Source of the DNA: CAZTDU01 sp964617355
GTDB lineage: Bacteria > Pseudomonadota > Gammaproteobacteria > Burkholderiales > SG8-39
Direction: 5' to 3'
Assembly (NCBI GenBank): GCA_964617355.1
Contig: CAZTXP010000097.1
Coordinates: 1 to 7,150, forward strand
DNA: 7,150 nucleotides
Shown here: piece by piece, positions 1-6,364 of the stretch
How positions within the stretch are numbered: position 1 is the stretch's first letter
How the letters are laid out: each line of letters opens with the position of its first letter
Made by a program: the position numbers and the translations under genes
Notes under the pieces: model-generated
What the model was told of the DNA's origin: nothing
Databases searched by the model: none
Seen by the model: the letters and a program-made list of their open reading frames with translations, nothing else

Positions 1-1988
1 CCGGGTTCATGCGCAGCTTCGGCATCGACGAGCCGATGGGCTGCTACGACGACATCGAGCAGGCGGACGCCTTCGTCCTGTGGGGCTCGAACATGGCCGA
101 GATGCACCCCGTGCTGTGGAGCCGCGTCACCGACCGGCGCCTGTCGCACCCGCACGTCAAGGTGGCGGTGCTCTCGACCTACGAGCACCGCAGCTTCGAC
201 CTCGCGGACCAGTCGCTCATCTTCAAGCCGCAGACCGACCTCGCGATCCTCAATTACATCGCGCACTACATCATCAGCACCAAGCGCGTGAACCAGGAGT
301 TCGTGAAGAAGAACGTCAACTTCAGGAAAGGGGCGACGGACATCGGCTACGGCCTGCGCCCGGTGCACGCGCTCGAGAAGGACGCCAAGTCGAACGGCTA
401 CCCGGGCGCCGACGGCAAGCCCAAGGGCAACCCGAACGACTCGACGCCGATGACGTTCGAGGAATACGCCAAGTTCGTCTCGGAATACACCGCCGAGAAG
501 ACGAGCGAGATCTCGGGCGTGCCGGTGGAGAAGCTGAAGGCGCTCGCCGAACTCTACGCCGACCCGAAGGTCAAGGTGACATCGTTCTGGACCATGGGCT
601 TCAACCAGCACACGCGCGGCACGTGGGTCAACAACATGATCTACAACGTGCACCTGCTGGTGGGCAAGATCAGCCAGCCGGGCAACAGCCCGTTCTCGCT
701 CACGGGCCAGCCTTCGGCGTGCGGCACCGCGCGCGAGGTGGGCACGTTCGCGCACCGGCTGCCGGCCGACATGGTCGTGACCAACCCAGAGCACCGCAAG
801 CACACCGAGGAACTCTGGCAGCTGCCGCCGGGGACGCTGCCCGGCAACATCGGCCTGCACGCCGTGGCGCAGAGCCGCGCGCTGAAGGATGGGAAACTCA
901 AGTGCTACTGGACCAGCACCACCAACAACGTGCAGGCCGGGCCGAACGTCAACGGCGAGATCCTGCCCGGCTGGCGCAACCCGGCGACCTTCGTCGTCGT
1001 CAGCGACGCCTACCCGACCGCCTCCGCGATGGCCGCCGATCTCGTGCTGCCCTCGGCGATGTGGGTCGAGAAGGAAGGCGCCTACGGCAACGCAGAGCGC
1101 CGCACGCAGTTCTGGCGCCAGCAGGTGTCGGCGCCCGGCCAGTCGAAGTCGGATCTCTGGCAGTACGTCGAGTTCTCCAAGCGCTTCAAGGTCGAGGAGG
1201 TATGGCCCGCCGAGCTGCTCGAGAAGATGCCGAAGTGGAAGGGCAAGACCTTGTTCGATGTGCTCTACAAGAACGGCAAGGTGGACAAGTACCCGGTCGG
1301 CGACCTCGCGAAGGTGAACGCGAAGTACATCCCGGAGTACACCAACGACGAGGCGAAGGCCTTCGGTTTCTACCTGCAGAAGGGCCTGTTCGAGGAATAC
1401 GCCGAGTTCGGCCGCGGCCACGCGCACGACCTCGCGCCGTTCGAGACCTACCATGAGGTGCGCGGCCTGCGCTGGCCGGTGGTGGACGGCAAGGAGACTC
1501 TGTGGCGCTTCCGCGAGGGCTACGACCCGTACGTGAAGGCCGGCGAGGGCGTGAAGTTCTACGGCAACAAGGACGGCAAGGCGAACATCTTCGCGCTGCC
1601 CTACCAGCCCGCCGCCGAGGCGCCGGACAAGGAGTTCGACCTGTGGCTGTGCACCGGCCGCGTGCTGGAACACTGGCACACCGGCTCGATGACGCGCCGC
1701 GTCGCCGAACTGCACCGCGCGGTCCCCGAGGCGCAGCTCTTCATGCACCCGGACGACGCCGCCGCGCGCGGCATCCAGCGCGGCATGAAGGTGAAGGTGC
1801 AGTCGCGCCGCGGCGAAGTGCAGTTTGCCGTCGAGACGCGCGGGCGCAACAAGGTACCCCGAGGGCTCGTGTTCGTGCCCTTCTTCGACGAAGGCAAGCT
1901 CGTCAACAAGCTCACGCTGGACGCCACTTGCCCGATCTCGAAGGAGACGGACTTCAAGAAGTGCGCCGTGAAGGTCAGCCGCGCCTGA
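1..1988 (+). CDS. napA: Periplasmic nitrate reductase, catalytic subunit NapA (5' partial)
   Basis: NapA reduces nitrate to nitrite in the periplasm at a molybdenum bis-MGD centre, with electrons from NapB. The frame is already open at the window edge (first complete codon at 3), so the ATG at 9 is an internal Met. Visible are 661 residues of a protein usually near 830. Near-identity to known NapA is plain in DEPMGCYDD, WGSNMAEMHP, the MGFNQHTRGTW block (about 594-627), GQPSACGTAREVGTF, VLPSAMWVEKEGAYGNAERR and the C-terminal molydopterin-dinucleotide-binding domain with TGRVLEHWHTGSMTRR and CPISKETDFKKCAVKV. The missing N-terminus should hold the Tat signal, the 4Fe-4S cysteines and, by family alignment, the Mo-ligand Cys (motif CMASA) only about seven residues before the first visible one. 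It ends in TGA, 10 nt before napG, in an operon with napGHBC. No frameshift or internal stop is seen. Confidence 0.98.
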   Translation, partial: GFMRSFGIDEPMGCYDDIEQADAFVLWGSNMAEMHPVLWSRVTDRRLSHPHVKVAVLSTYEHRSFDLADQSLIFKPQTDLAILNYIAHYIISTKRVNQEFVKKNVNFRKGATDIGYGLRPVHALEKDAKSNGYPGADGKPKGNPNDSTPMTFEEYAKFVSEYTAEKTSEISGVPVEKLKALAELYADPKVKVTSFWTMGFNQHTRGTWVNNMIYNVHLLVGKISQPGNSPFSLTGQPSACGTAREVGTFAHRLPADMVVTNPEHRKHTEELWQLPPGTLPGNIGLHAVAQSRALKDGKLKCYWTSTTNNVQAGPNVNGEILPGWRNPATFVVVSDAYPTASAMAADLVLPSAMWVEKEGAYGNAERRTQFWRQQVSAPGQSKSDLWQYVEFSKRFKVEEVWPAELLEKMPKWKGKTLFDVLYKNGKVDKYPVGDLAKVNAKYIPEYTNDEAKAFGFYLQKGLFEEYAEFGRGHAHDLAPFETYHEVRGLRWPVVDGKETLWRFREGYDPYVKAGEGVKFYGNKDGKANIFALPYQPAAEAPDKEFDLWLCTGRVLEHWHTGSMTRRVAELHRAVPEAQLFMHPDDAAARGIQRGMKVKVQSRRGEVQFAVETRGRNKVPRGLVFVPFFDEGKLVNKLTLDATCPISKETDFKKCAVKVSRA

Positions 1989-1991
1989 GGA
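1987..1991 (+). promoter_or_regulatory. Ribosome binding site of napG, overlapping the napA stop
   Basis: GAGGA lies 7 nt before the napG ATG, and its first two bases are the last two of the napA TGA stop. Termination of napA thus occurs on the napG Shine-Dalgarno sequence, which suits coupled translation. This is read directly from the sequence; function is inferred. Confidence 0.65.
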
Positions 1992-1998
1992 TCGCGCG

Positions 1999-2814
1999 AT
2001 GGGCCTCTCCCGCCGACAACTGCTGCAGGCGTGCTCCAGCGCCGCCGCCGCCGGGCTCGTGGCCGGCGGCGCGACGCTCGTCGCGCGCACGGCGGTCGCG
2101 CGGCCGGCGCAGGCCCTGCGCCCGCCCGGCGCGCTCGACGAGGAGAAGTTCCTCGGCGCCTGCGTGCGCTGCGGCCTGTGCGTGCGTGACTGCCCGCCGC
2201 AGAACCTGCGCCTCGCCGACTGGTCGGCCGGCGTCGGCCTCGGCGTCGCGGTCGGCACGCCGTACTTCGAGGCGCGCCGCATCCCGTGCGAGATGTGCGA
2301 GTCGATCCCGTGCGTGAAGGCGTGCCCCACCGGCGCGCTCGACCATTCGCTGTCCGACATCGGCAAGGCGCGCATGGGGCTCGCCGCGCTCGTCGACGAG
2401 GAGAACTGCCTCAACTTCCTCGGCCTGCGCTGCGACGTCTGCTACCGCGTCTGCCCGGTGATCGACAAGGCGATCACGCTGGAGAAGATCTCGAACCCGC
2501 GCAGCGACCGCCACGCGATGTTCCTGCCCACGGTCCACGCCGACGCGTGCACCGGCTGCGGCAAGTGCGAGAAGAGCTGCGTGCTGGACGAAGCCGCGAT
2601 CAAGGTGATGCCGAGGACGCTCGCGCGGGGCGCGCCGGCAGCGCACTATCGCAAGGGCTGGGAACCGGCCAACCAGCCGGGACGACCGCGCTTCGACGCG
2701 CCGGTGCAGAACCTGCCCTCCGAGCCGGTGCCGGGCGACCTCGAGCCGCTGCGCTCCGGCGGCGCGCCCTACCCGGCCGCGCCGGGACAGGCGGGACAGG
2801 GGTTGCGGCGATGA
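1999..2814 (+). CDS. napG: NapG, Tat-exported ferredoxin-type subunit of the quinol dehydrogenase NapGH
   Basis: NapG is a periplasmic Fe-S protein that, in E. coli, works with membrane protein NapH to pass electrons from ubiquinol towards NapB/NapA. The N-terminus has a twin-arginine motif (SRRQLLQ, Arg5-Arg6) followed by a short Ala/Gly hydrophobic stretch (about 11-33). Four cysteine quartets are visible: 55/58/61/65, 97/100/105/109, 137/145/148/152 and 184/187/190/194, fitting four 4Fe-4S clusters. IPCEMCE, ENCLNF, LRCDVCYR and DACTGCGKCEK match the family closely. At 271 residues it is longer than the roughly 230 of E. coli NapG. The excess is a Pro/Gly-rich tail after the HYRKGW block (residues 222-271) without cysteines. 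Its start has a good ribosome site, and its stop overlaps napH as ATGA. Confidence 0.96.
   Translation: MGLSRRQLLQACSSAAAAGLVAGGATLVARTAVARPAQALRPPGALDEEKFLGACVRCGLCVRDCPPQNLRLADWSAGVGLGVAVGTPYFEARRIPCEMCESIPCVKACPTGALDHSLSDIGKARMGLAALVDEENCLNFLGLRCDVCYRVCPVIDKAITLEKISNPRSDRHAMFLPTVHADACTGCGKCEKSCVLDEAAIKVMPRTLARGAPAAHYRKGWEPANQPGRPRFDAPVQNLPSEPVPGDLEPLRSGGAPYPAAPGQAGQGLRR
2783..2800 (+). repeat. Two tandem copies of a 9-bp unit at the end of napG
   Basis: The unit CGGGACAGG occurs at 2783-2791 and again at 2792-2800. As a multiple of three it keeps the napG frame, giving PGQ-AGQ-G in the low-complexity tail. The end of the second copy forms part of the AGGGG ribosome site of napH. It is most likely a small slippage duplication in a poorly constrained tail. 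Confidence 0.6.
2798..2802 (+). promoter_or_regulatory. Ribosome binding site of napH
   Basis: AGGGG lies 8 nt before the ATG at 2811. It decides the napH start: the open frame continues upstream to 2286, but that part runs out of frame through napG, and NapH homology begins at this ATG. Confidence 0.6.
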
Positions 2815-3677
2815 ATACGCTCGTCGGCCCCACCGGCTTCCCGGCTGCTTCGCTCGCGAAGGGCTGGTGGAAGGCCCACCGGTTCCTCGCGCTGCGCCGG
2901 CTGTCGCAGCTCGGCATCCTCGGCCTCTTCCTCGCCGGCCCGCTGGCCGGCCTGTGGATCGTGAAGGGCAACCTGTCCTCAAGCCTGACGCTCGGCGTGC
3001 TGCCGCTGACCGATCCGTTCCTGCTCGCGCAGGTGCTCGCGACGCGGCATGCGCCGGAACTGAGCGCGTTGATCGGCGCGGGCATCGTCGCCGCGTTCTA
3101 CGCCTTCGTCGGCGGCCGCGCCTTCTGCGCCTGGGCCTGTCCGGTGAACGTCGTGACCGACGCCGCGGCCTGGCTGCGTCGCCGCATCGGCATCACCACG
3201 GGCCGCGCTCCGGACCGCAGCCTGCGCTACTGGATCCTCGGCGCCGTGCTCGTCGCCAGCGCGGCGAGCGGACTCGCCGTTTGGGAATCCGTGAACCCGG
3301 TCTCGATGACGCAGCGCGCGCTCATCTTCGGCGGCGGCCTCGCGTGGGGCGTCACCGCCGCGGTGTTCCTCTTCGACCTCCTCGTCTCGCCGCGTGGCTG
3401 GTGCGGGCATCTCTGCCCCGCCGGCGCCGCGTACGCGCTCATCGGCGCGAAGAGCCTGCTGCGCGTGTCCGCCGCCCATTCGTCGCGCTGCAACGACTGC
3501 GCCGACTGCTACGCCGTCTGCCCCGAGCCGCAGGTGATCCCCGCGCCGCTGAAGGCCAAGGACGGCGCCGGCCCCGTGATCCGCGACGCCGCCTGCACCA
3601 ATTGCGGCCGCTGCATCGACGTCTGCAGCAAGGACGTCTTCCGACTCACCCATCGCTTCGACCTCCGGAGAGACTGA
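2811..3677 (+). CDS. napH: NapH, membrane quinol dehydrogenase subunit of NapGH
   Basis: NapH is the integral membrane partner of NapG and is thought to take electrons from ubiquinol and hand them to NapG. The 288-residue product fits the usual length (about 287 in E. coli). Four hydrophobic segments are visible at about 32-51, 84-104, 139-159 and 171-192. After the second and fourth come the characteristic CxxxCP motifs, Cys106-Cys110 (CAWACP) and Cys198-Cys202 (CGHLCP). The C-terminal domain has two ferredoxin quartets: 227/230/233/237 and 262/265/268/272. The start ATG overlaps the napG stop in ATGA, so the two subunits are probably translationally coupled. The C-terminus ends 1 nt before napB and contains the napB ribosome site. 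Nothing is missing or broken. Confidence 0.96.
   Translation: MNTLVGPTGFPAASLAKGWWKAHRFLALRRLSQLGILGLFLAGPLAGLWIVKGNLSSSLTLGVLPLTDPFLLAQVLATRHAPELSALIGAGIVAAFYAFVGGRAFCAWACPVNVVTDAAAWLRRRIGITTGRAPDRSLRYWILGAVLVASAASGLAVWESVNPVSMTQRALIFGGGLAWGVTAAVFLFDLLVSPRGWCGHLCPAGAAYALIGAKSLLRVSAAHSSRCNDCADCYAVCPEPQVIPAPLKAKDGAGPVIRDAACTNCGRCIDVCSKDVFRLTHRFDLRRD
3667..3672 (+). promoter_or_regulatory. Ribosome binding site of napB, inside napH
   Basis: GGAGAG lies 6 nt before the napB ATG at 3679 and is embedded in the last codons of napH. It is a strong match in a region with no intergenic space. Confidence 0.65.
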
Positions 3678-3678
3678 C

Positions 3679-4140
3679 ATGCCCTCCCTCGCCTCCATCG
3701 CCCGGCTCGCGCTCGCCGCCTGCCTCGTCGCGCTTGCCGCGGTGCCCGCCACGGCCGGGGACACCGCGCCCGTGAAGATGCAGGGCCTGCGCGGCGGCAC
3801 GCCGCTCAACCAGGACATCCCGCCCGATGCCGTGCGCCAGGAACGCGACCACGGCCCGTCCGACCGCGACTTCGTGCAGCAACCGCCGCTGATCCCGCAC
3901 ACGATCCAGGGCTACCAGATCACCGCGAACTTCAACAAGTGCATGGACTGCCACGCGTGGCAGAAGACGAAGCAGTCGGGCGCCACCAAGGTGAGCGTCA
4001 CGCACTTCCGCACGCGCGAGGGGCAGGAACTCGACAACATCTCGCCGCGGCGCTACTTCTGCACGCAGTGCCACGTGTCCCAGACCGACGCCAAGCCGCT
4101 CGTGGACAACACCTTCCGCCGCGCCCGCGGCCTGCAGTAG
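3679..4140 (+). CDS. napB: NapB, periplasmic diheme cytochrome c subunit of nitrate reductase
   Basis: NapB is the small electron-transfer partner of NapA, passing electrons from NapC or NapGH to the NapA 4Fe-4S cluster. The 153-residue precursor starts with a Sec-type signal peptide: basic Arg9, then a hydrophobic stretch to about residue 24 and a likely cut after ATA at 26. Two CxxCH haem sites are visible: Cys88-Cys91-His92 (CMDCH) and Cys128-Cys131-His132 (CTQCH). The conserved PPLIPHTI (His74) and THF (His109) are the probable distal haem ligands, as expected for a bis-His diheme NapB; that assignment rests on the family. PRRYFCTQCH and NTF near the end are also typical. It follows napH by 1 nt and precedes napC by 14 nt. 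Length is normal. Confidence 0.97.
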   Translation: MPSLASIARLALAACLVALAAVPATAGDTAPVKMQGLRGGTPLNQDIPPDAVRQERDHGPSDRDFVQQPPLIPHTIQGYQITANFNKCMDCHAWQKTKQSGATKVSVTHFRTREGQELDNISPRRYFCTQCHVSQTDAKPLVDNTFRRARGLQ

Positions 4141-4144
4141 CCCC

Positions 4145-4148
4145 GGGG
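4145..4148 (+). promoter_or_regulatory. Weak ribosome binding site of napC
   Basis: GGGG lies 6 nt before the napC ATG at 4155, in the only short gap (14 nt) between napB and napC. It is a poor match compared with the other sites in the operon. The start is supported mainly by the N-terminal homology and the membrane anchor that follows. Confidence 0.35.
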
Positions 4149-4154
4149 ATCGCC

Positions 4155-4799
4155 ATGGCCGACGACAAGAAGAAGGGCCTGATCGGGCGCCTGTGGGCGC
4201 TGGCCACCAGCCCGAAGGGATTGCTGGCGACGAGCGCGTTCGCCGTGGGGATCATCTTCTGGGGCGGCTTCAACACCGTGCTGGAAGCGACCAACACGGA
4301 GAAGTTCTGCATCTCCTGCCACGAGATGCGCGACAACGTCTACGTCGAGTACCGCAACACGATCCACTTCCAGAACCGCACCGGCGTGCGCGCCACCTGC
4401 CCGGACTGCCACGTGCCGAAGGAATGGACCTACAAGATCGTCCGCAAGATCCAGGCCTCGAACGAGCTGCTGCACAAGGCGCTCGGCTCGATCGACACGC
4501 CGGAGAAGTTCAACGCCAAGCGCCTCGAACTCGCGCAGCACGAGTGGGACCGCATGAAGCGCACCGACAGCCGCGAGTGCCGCAACTGCCACCACTTCGA
4601 GTTCATGGACTACGCGGAGCAGAACAAGCGCTCCAGCGCCACGCACCAGCAGGCGTTCAACGAGGGCAAGACCTGCATCGACTGCCACAAGGGCATCGCG
4701 CACACGCTGCCGGCGATCGAGCAGAACATCGGCGCGCCCAAGCCCGACTCGGCGCACCTGCCGACCGAACCCGCGAAAGCCGGGGCGAAGAAAGACTAG
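4155..4799 (+). CDS. napC: NapC, membrane-anchored tetraheme quinol dehydrogenase (NapC/NirT family)
   Basis: NapC oxidises membrane quinol and passes electrons to NapB in the periplasm. The 214-residue product has a basic cytoplasmic start (DDKKK), one membrane helix at about 23-43, then four CxxCH sites: 52-56 (CISCH), 82-86 (CPDCH), 142-146 (CRNCH) and 174-178 (CIDCH). Met58 lies in CISCHEM, the position of the haem-1 axial Met in the related NrfH; whether it is a ligand here is not known. HFQNRTGVRATCPDCHVPKEW and ECRNCHHFEFMD are strong family signatures. A hydrophilic tail of about 20 residues (PKPDSAH...AKKD) follows the core. The open frame extends upstream to 3939 through napB out of frame, so the ATG at 4155 is the sensible start. 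It is the last gene of the operon and overlaps napF convergently by 4 bp. Confidence 0.97.
   Translation: MADDKKKGLIGRLWALATSPKGLLATSAFAVGIIFWGGFNTVLEATNTEKFCISCHEMRDNVYVEYRNTIHFQNRTGVRATCPDCHVPKEWTYKIVRKIQASNELLHKALGSIDTPEKFNAKRLELAQHEWDRMKRTDSRECRNCHHFEFMDYAEQNKRSSATHQQAFNEGKTCIDCHKGIAHTLPAIEQNIGAPKPDSAHLPTEPAKAGAKKD
4796..4799. other. CTAG shared by two convergent stop codons
   Basis: The palindrome CTAG gives TAG at 4797-4799 for napC on the + strand and TAG at 4798-4796 for napF on the - strand. There is therefore no intergenic room for a terminator. Any terminator of one unit must lie inside the coding region of the other. Confidence 0.9.
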
Positions 4800-5305
4800 C
4801 CGGTCGCGCCGGGGTCAATCATGTGGATGGCGCCGGTCGGGCACGGCGCCTTGCATTCCCCGCACCCCGTGCACGCCGCCGCGTCCACCTGCGGCTTCGC
4901 GACCCCGCCGACCTCCGGGACCATGCGGATCGCGCGCGCATCGCAGGCGTCGGCGCAGATGCGGCACTCGACCCGCTGCTCGGCGAGGCAGCGGCCATCC
5001 ACCACCGCCTTCCATTTCCACGCCGCGACGACGCGCGAACGGTCGATCGCACGCGGCACACAGGCCTTGTCGCAGGCGCCGCAGAAGTCGCAGCCCTTCG
5101 ACGCGAAGCTCACCACCGGATAGCCGCCCTCGCCCTTGGCCAGCAGCGCGCGCGGGCAGGCTCGCACGCAGTCGCCGCAGCGCGTGCACGCGGCGAGGAA
5201 TTCCGGCTCGGCGAGCGCCCACGGCGGCCGTGGCGGCGCGACCACGGGCTCCCGCACCGCCCCGAAGCGCCCGCGCAGGAAGCGCCGCCGCCGCGGATCG
5301 ATCAC
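4796..5305 (-). CDS. napF: NapF, cytoplasmic ferredoxin-type accessory protein of periplasmic nitrate reductase
   Basis: NapF is known in E. coli and Rhodobacter as a cytoplasmic Fe-S protein that interacts with NapA and helps its Fe-S assembly before Tat export. The 169-residue product has four cysteine groups: 40/43/46/50, 72/75/78/82, 106/114/117/121 and 145/148/151/155. GEGGYPVVSF, CLAEQRVECRIC and the N-terminal IDPRRRRFLRGRF are NapF family features. The Arg-rich start is not followed by a hydrophobic stretch, so cytoplasmic location is expected. The start is a GTG: a GGAGG site sits 8 nt upstream, homology begins there, and the much longer upstream extension (to 6082) runs out of frame through the neighbouring gene. 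It overlaps that gene by GTGA. Its position outside the nap operon, inverted and convergent with napC, is unusual. A generic ferredoxin is the alternative, but the adjacent nap genes favour NapF. Confidence 0.93.
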   Translation of the reverse strand: MIDPRRRRFLRGRFGAVREPVVAPPRPPWALAEPEFLAACTRCGDCVRACPRALLAKGEGGYPVVSFASKGCDFCGACDKACVPRAIDRSRVVAAWKWKAVVDGRCLAEQRVECRICADACDARAIRMVPEVGGVAKPQVDAAACTGCGECKAPCPTGAIHMIDPGATG

Positions 5306-6348
5306 GAGGCCGGCCTCCAGCCCTGCGCGTGCAGCGCCGCCTCGAGTTCGGTCCGCGGCAGCGACGCTTCGAGCTGCGCGTGGCTGATGAGCCGGGTGAG
5401 CTGGGTATTGGTGCGCGTGATCGCGCGCAGCAGCGCACGGTGGATCGAGTGGATCAGGCTCACGGAGGTCCCGCTCGCGCCGCCGTACAGGGCCGCGAAC
5501 GCCTCGCGCGAGATTTCGAGCAGGCAGGCGTCTTCGCGCGCCCGCGCGCTCGCCGTATGCCGCGAGCCGCGCAGCACGCCCATGTAGCCGACAAGCTCGC
5601 CCGGTCCCGCGATGGCGACGCGCCGCACCGCGTCGTCCGGCCCCGCCAGCACCTCGACCGCGCCGCGCACGACCAGGAAGCACGCCGCCGACGGCGTGCC
5701 GGCGCGCAGGATCCATGCCCCGCGCGGCAGTTCCAGCACCGAAGCGCCGGCGACGAGCTCGTCGATCTCGTCCGCATCGAAGCCCTCGAAGAACGGCAGC
5801 AGCGGCAGGAAGGCGCGCCAGTCGAACGAGGCCTTGCGCGAGCGGACGGCACCGTCGAGCGGATCGCGCGGCGGCGGCAAGGCGACCACGGGATGCAGCT
5901 CCTGCGGGGGATGCGCGCGCACGCGCTCGTTCAGCTGGGAAAGCTTGCCGGCAAGCGTGTCGGTGAGGGCGCGCTGGATGGCAAGCGCGGCCGGATCGCG
6001 GCTCGCGGCCAGTGCGCGGAACTCGTCGCGGCCGATGAACCAGCCATCGACGTTCGTCTTCGCCACCACCGTCGCCGAGCACACGCCGCGCTCGACGAGC
6101 GACATCTCGCCGAACACGGAACCGTCGGAGAGCGCGGCCACGGCGAGGAAGCCGCCCGCGGGCAGCGCCACGCGCGCTTCTGCTTCGCCCTGTCGGACGA
6201 GGAAGGCGCCGCGGGTCGGCTCACCCTGGCGGACGAGTTCGGCGCCGGCAAGGTACGACACCGGTCGCGCGACCGCGAGGAGCGATTCCACCGCGCGACG
6301 GTCGAGCCCGCGGCAGAGCGACACCGCGTGCAGCGCCGCCGCGTCCAC
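5302..6348 (-). CDS. Protein with two cyclic-nucleotide-binding-like (CNB) domains, no DNA-binding domain
   Basis: The 348-residue product holds two CNB-type beta-barrel domains, at about 8-125 and 180-290. They are joined by a linker with a Pro-rich stretch (about 147-163) and followed by a probably helical C-terminal tail (about 296-348). Domain 1 has the typical LVRQGEP...AFLVRQGEAEA strands and the cassette FGEMSL...SATVVA (79-96). The Arg that normally binds the cyclic phosphate is Cys90. Domain 2 has ACFLVVRGAVEVL and GPGELVGYMGVLRG (248-261), where the cassette Glu is Tyr255 and the Arg position is His264, next to Arg263. No helix-turn-helix, kinase, cyclase or membrane segment is seen, so it is not a Crp/Fnr regulator. 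Ligand and function are unknown. The GTG start has GAGGG 8 nt upstream. It lies 16 nt after sucD and overlaps napF by 4 nt. Confidence 0.88.
   Translation of the reverse strand: MDAAALHAVSLCRGLDRRAVESLLAVARPVSYLAGAELVRQGEPTRGAFLVRQGEAEARVALPAGGFLAVAALSDGSVFGEMSLVERGVCSATVVAKTNVDGWFIGRDEFRALAASRDPAALAIQRALTDTLAGKLSQLNERVRAHPPQELHPVVALPPPRDPLDGAVRSRKASFDWRAFLPLLPFFEGFDADEIDELVAGASVLELPRGAWILRAGTPSAACFLVVRGAVEVLAGPDDAVRRVAIAGPGELVGYMGVLRGSRHTASARAREDACLLEISREAFAALYGGASGTSVSLIHSIHRALLRAITRTNTQLTRLISHAQLEASLPRTELEAALHAQGWRPAS
5306..5317. repeat. 12-bp perfect palindrome between the napF start and its ribosome site
   Basis: GAGGCCGGCCTC reads the same on both strands and directly abuts the napF GTG (5305-5303). 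It contains four bases of the GGAGG ribosome site. It also encodes the last residues of the CNB protein. In RNA only a four-pair stem with a CCGG loop is possible, so a structural role is uncertain. Confidence 0.6.
5314..5318 (-). promoter_or_regulatory. Ribosome binding site of napF, inside the CNB gene
   Basis: GGAGG (CCTCC on the + strand) lies 8 nt before the GTG at 5305. It is the best Shine-Dalgarno match in the window and decides the napF start, since no ATG is close to the beginning of the homology. Confidence 0.75.
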
Positions 6349-6356
6349 GCGCCGAG

Positions 6357-6361
6357 CCCTC
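6357..6361 (-). promoter_or_regulatory. Ribosome binding site of the CNB gene
   Basis: GAGGG on the - strand lies 8 nt before the GTG at 6348, in the 16-nt gap after the sucD stop. It supports GTG as the start of the CNB protein. Confidence 0.6.
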
Positions 6362-6364
6362 GCG

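Noticed and set aside
1999..2100. NapG start as a lipoprotein signal because of Cys12
   Set aside because: The SRRQLLQ twin-arginine motif is placed as in other NapG proteins and Cys12 lies too early, before the hydrophobic stretch, for a lipobox.
1975..2982. 335-residue open frame on the - strand opposite napG
   Set aside because: It lies antisense to a gene with clear homology and has the low-complexity Arg/Ala composition typical of antisense frames in GC-rich DNA.
2979..3902. 307-residue open frame on the - strand opposite napH and napB
   Set aside because: It spans two genuine genes in antisense and shows no domain or coherent motif.
4829..4850. Inverted repeat GGCGCCG / CGGCGCC with an 8-nt loop, about 30 nt past the napC stop, as a possible nap terminator
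   Set aside because: No run of T follows (TTGCATT only), it encodes part of the conserved napF end, and 7-bp GC stems are common by chance at this base composition.
5306..6082. Long upstream extension of the napF reading frame, giving a 428-residue product
   Set aside because: The extension is Arg/Ala/Gly-rich, runs in another frame through the well-supported CNB gene and has no recognisable domain. NapF homology and a GGAGG site place the start at the GTG at 5305.
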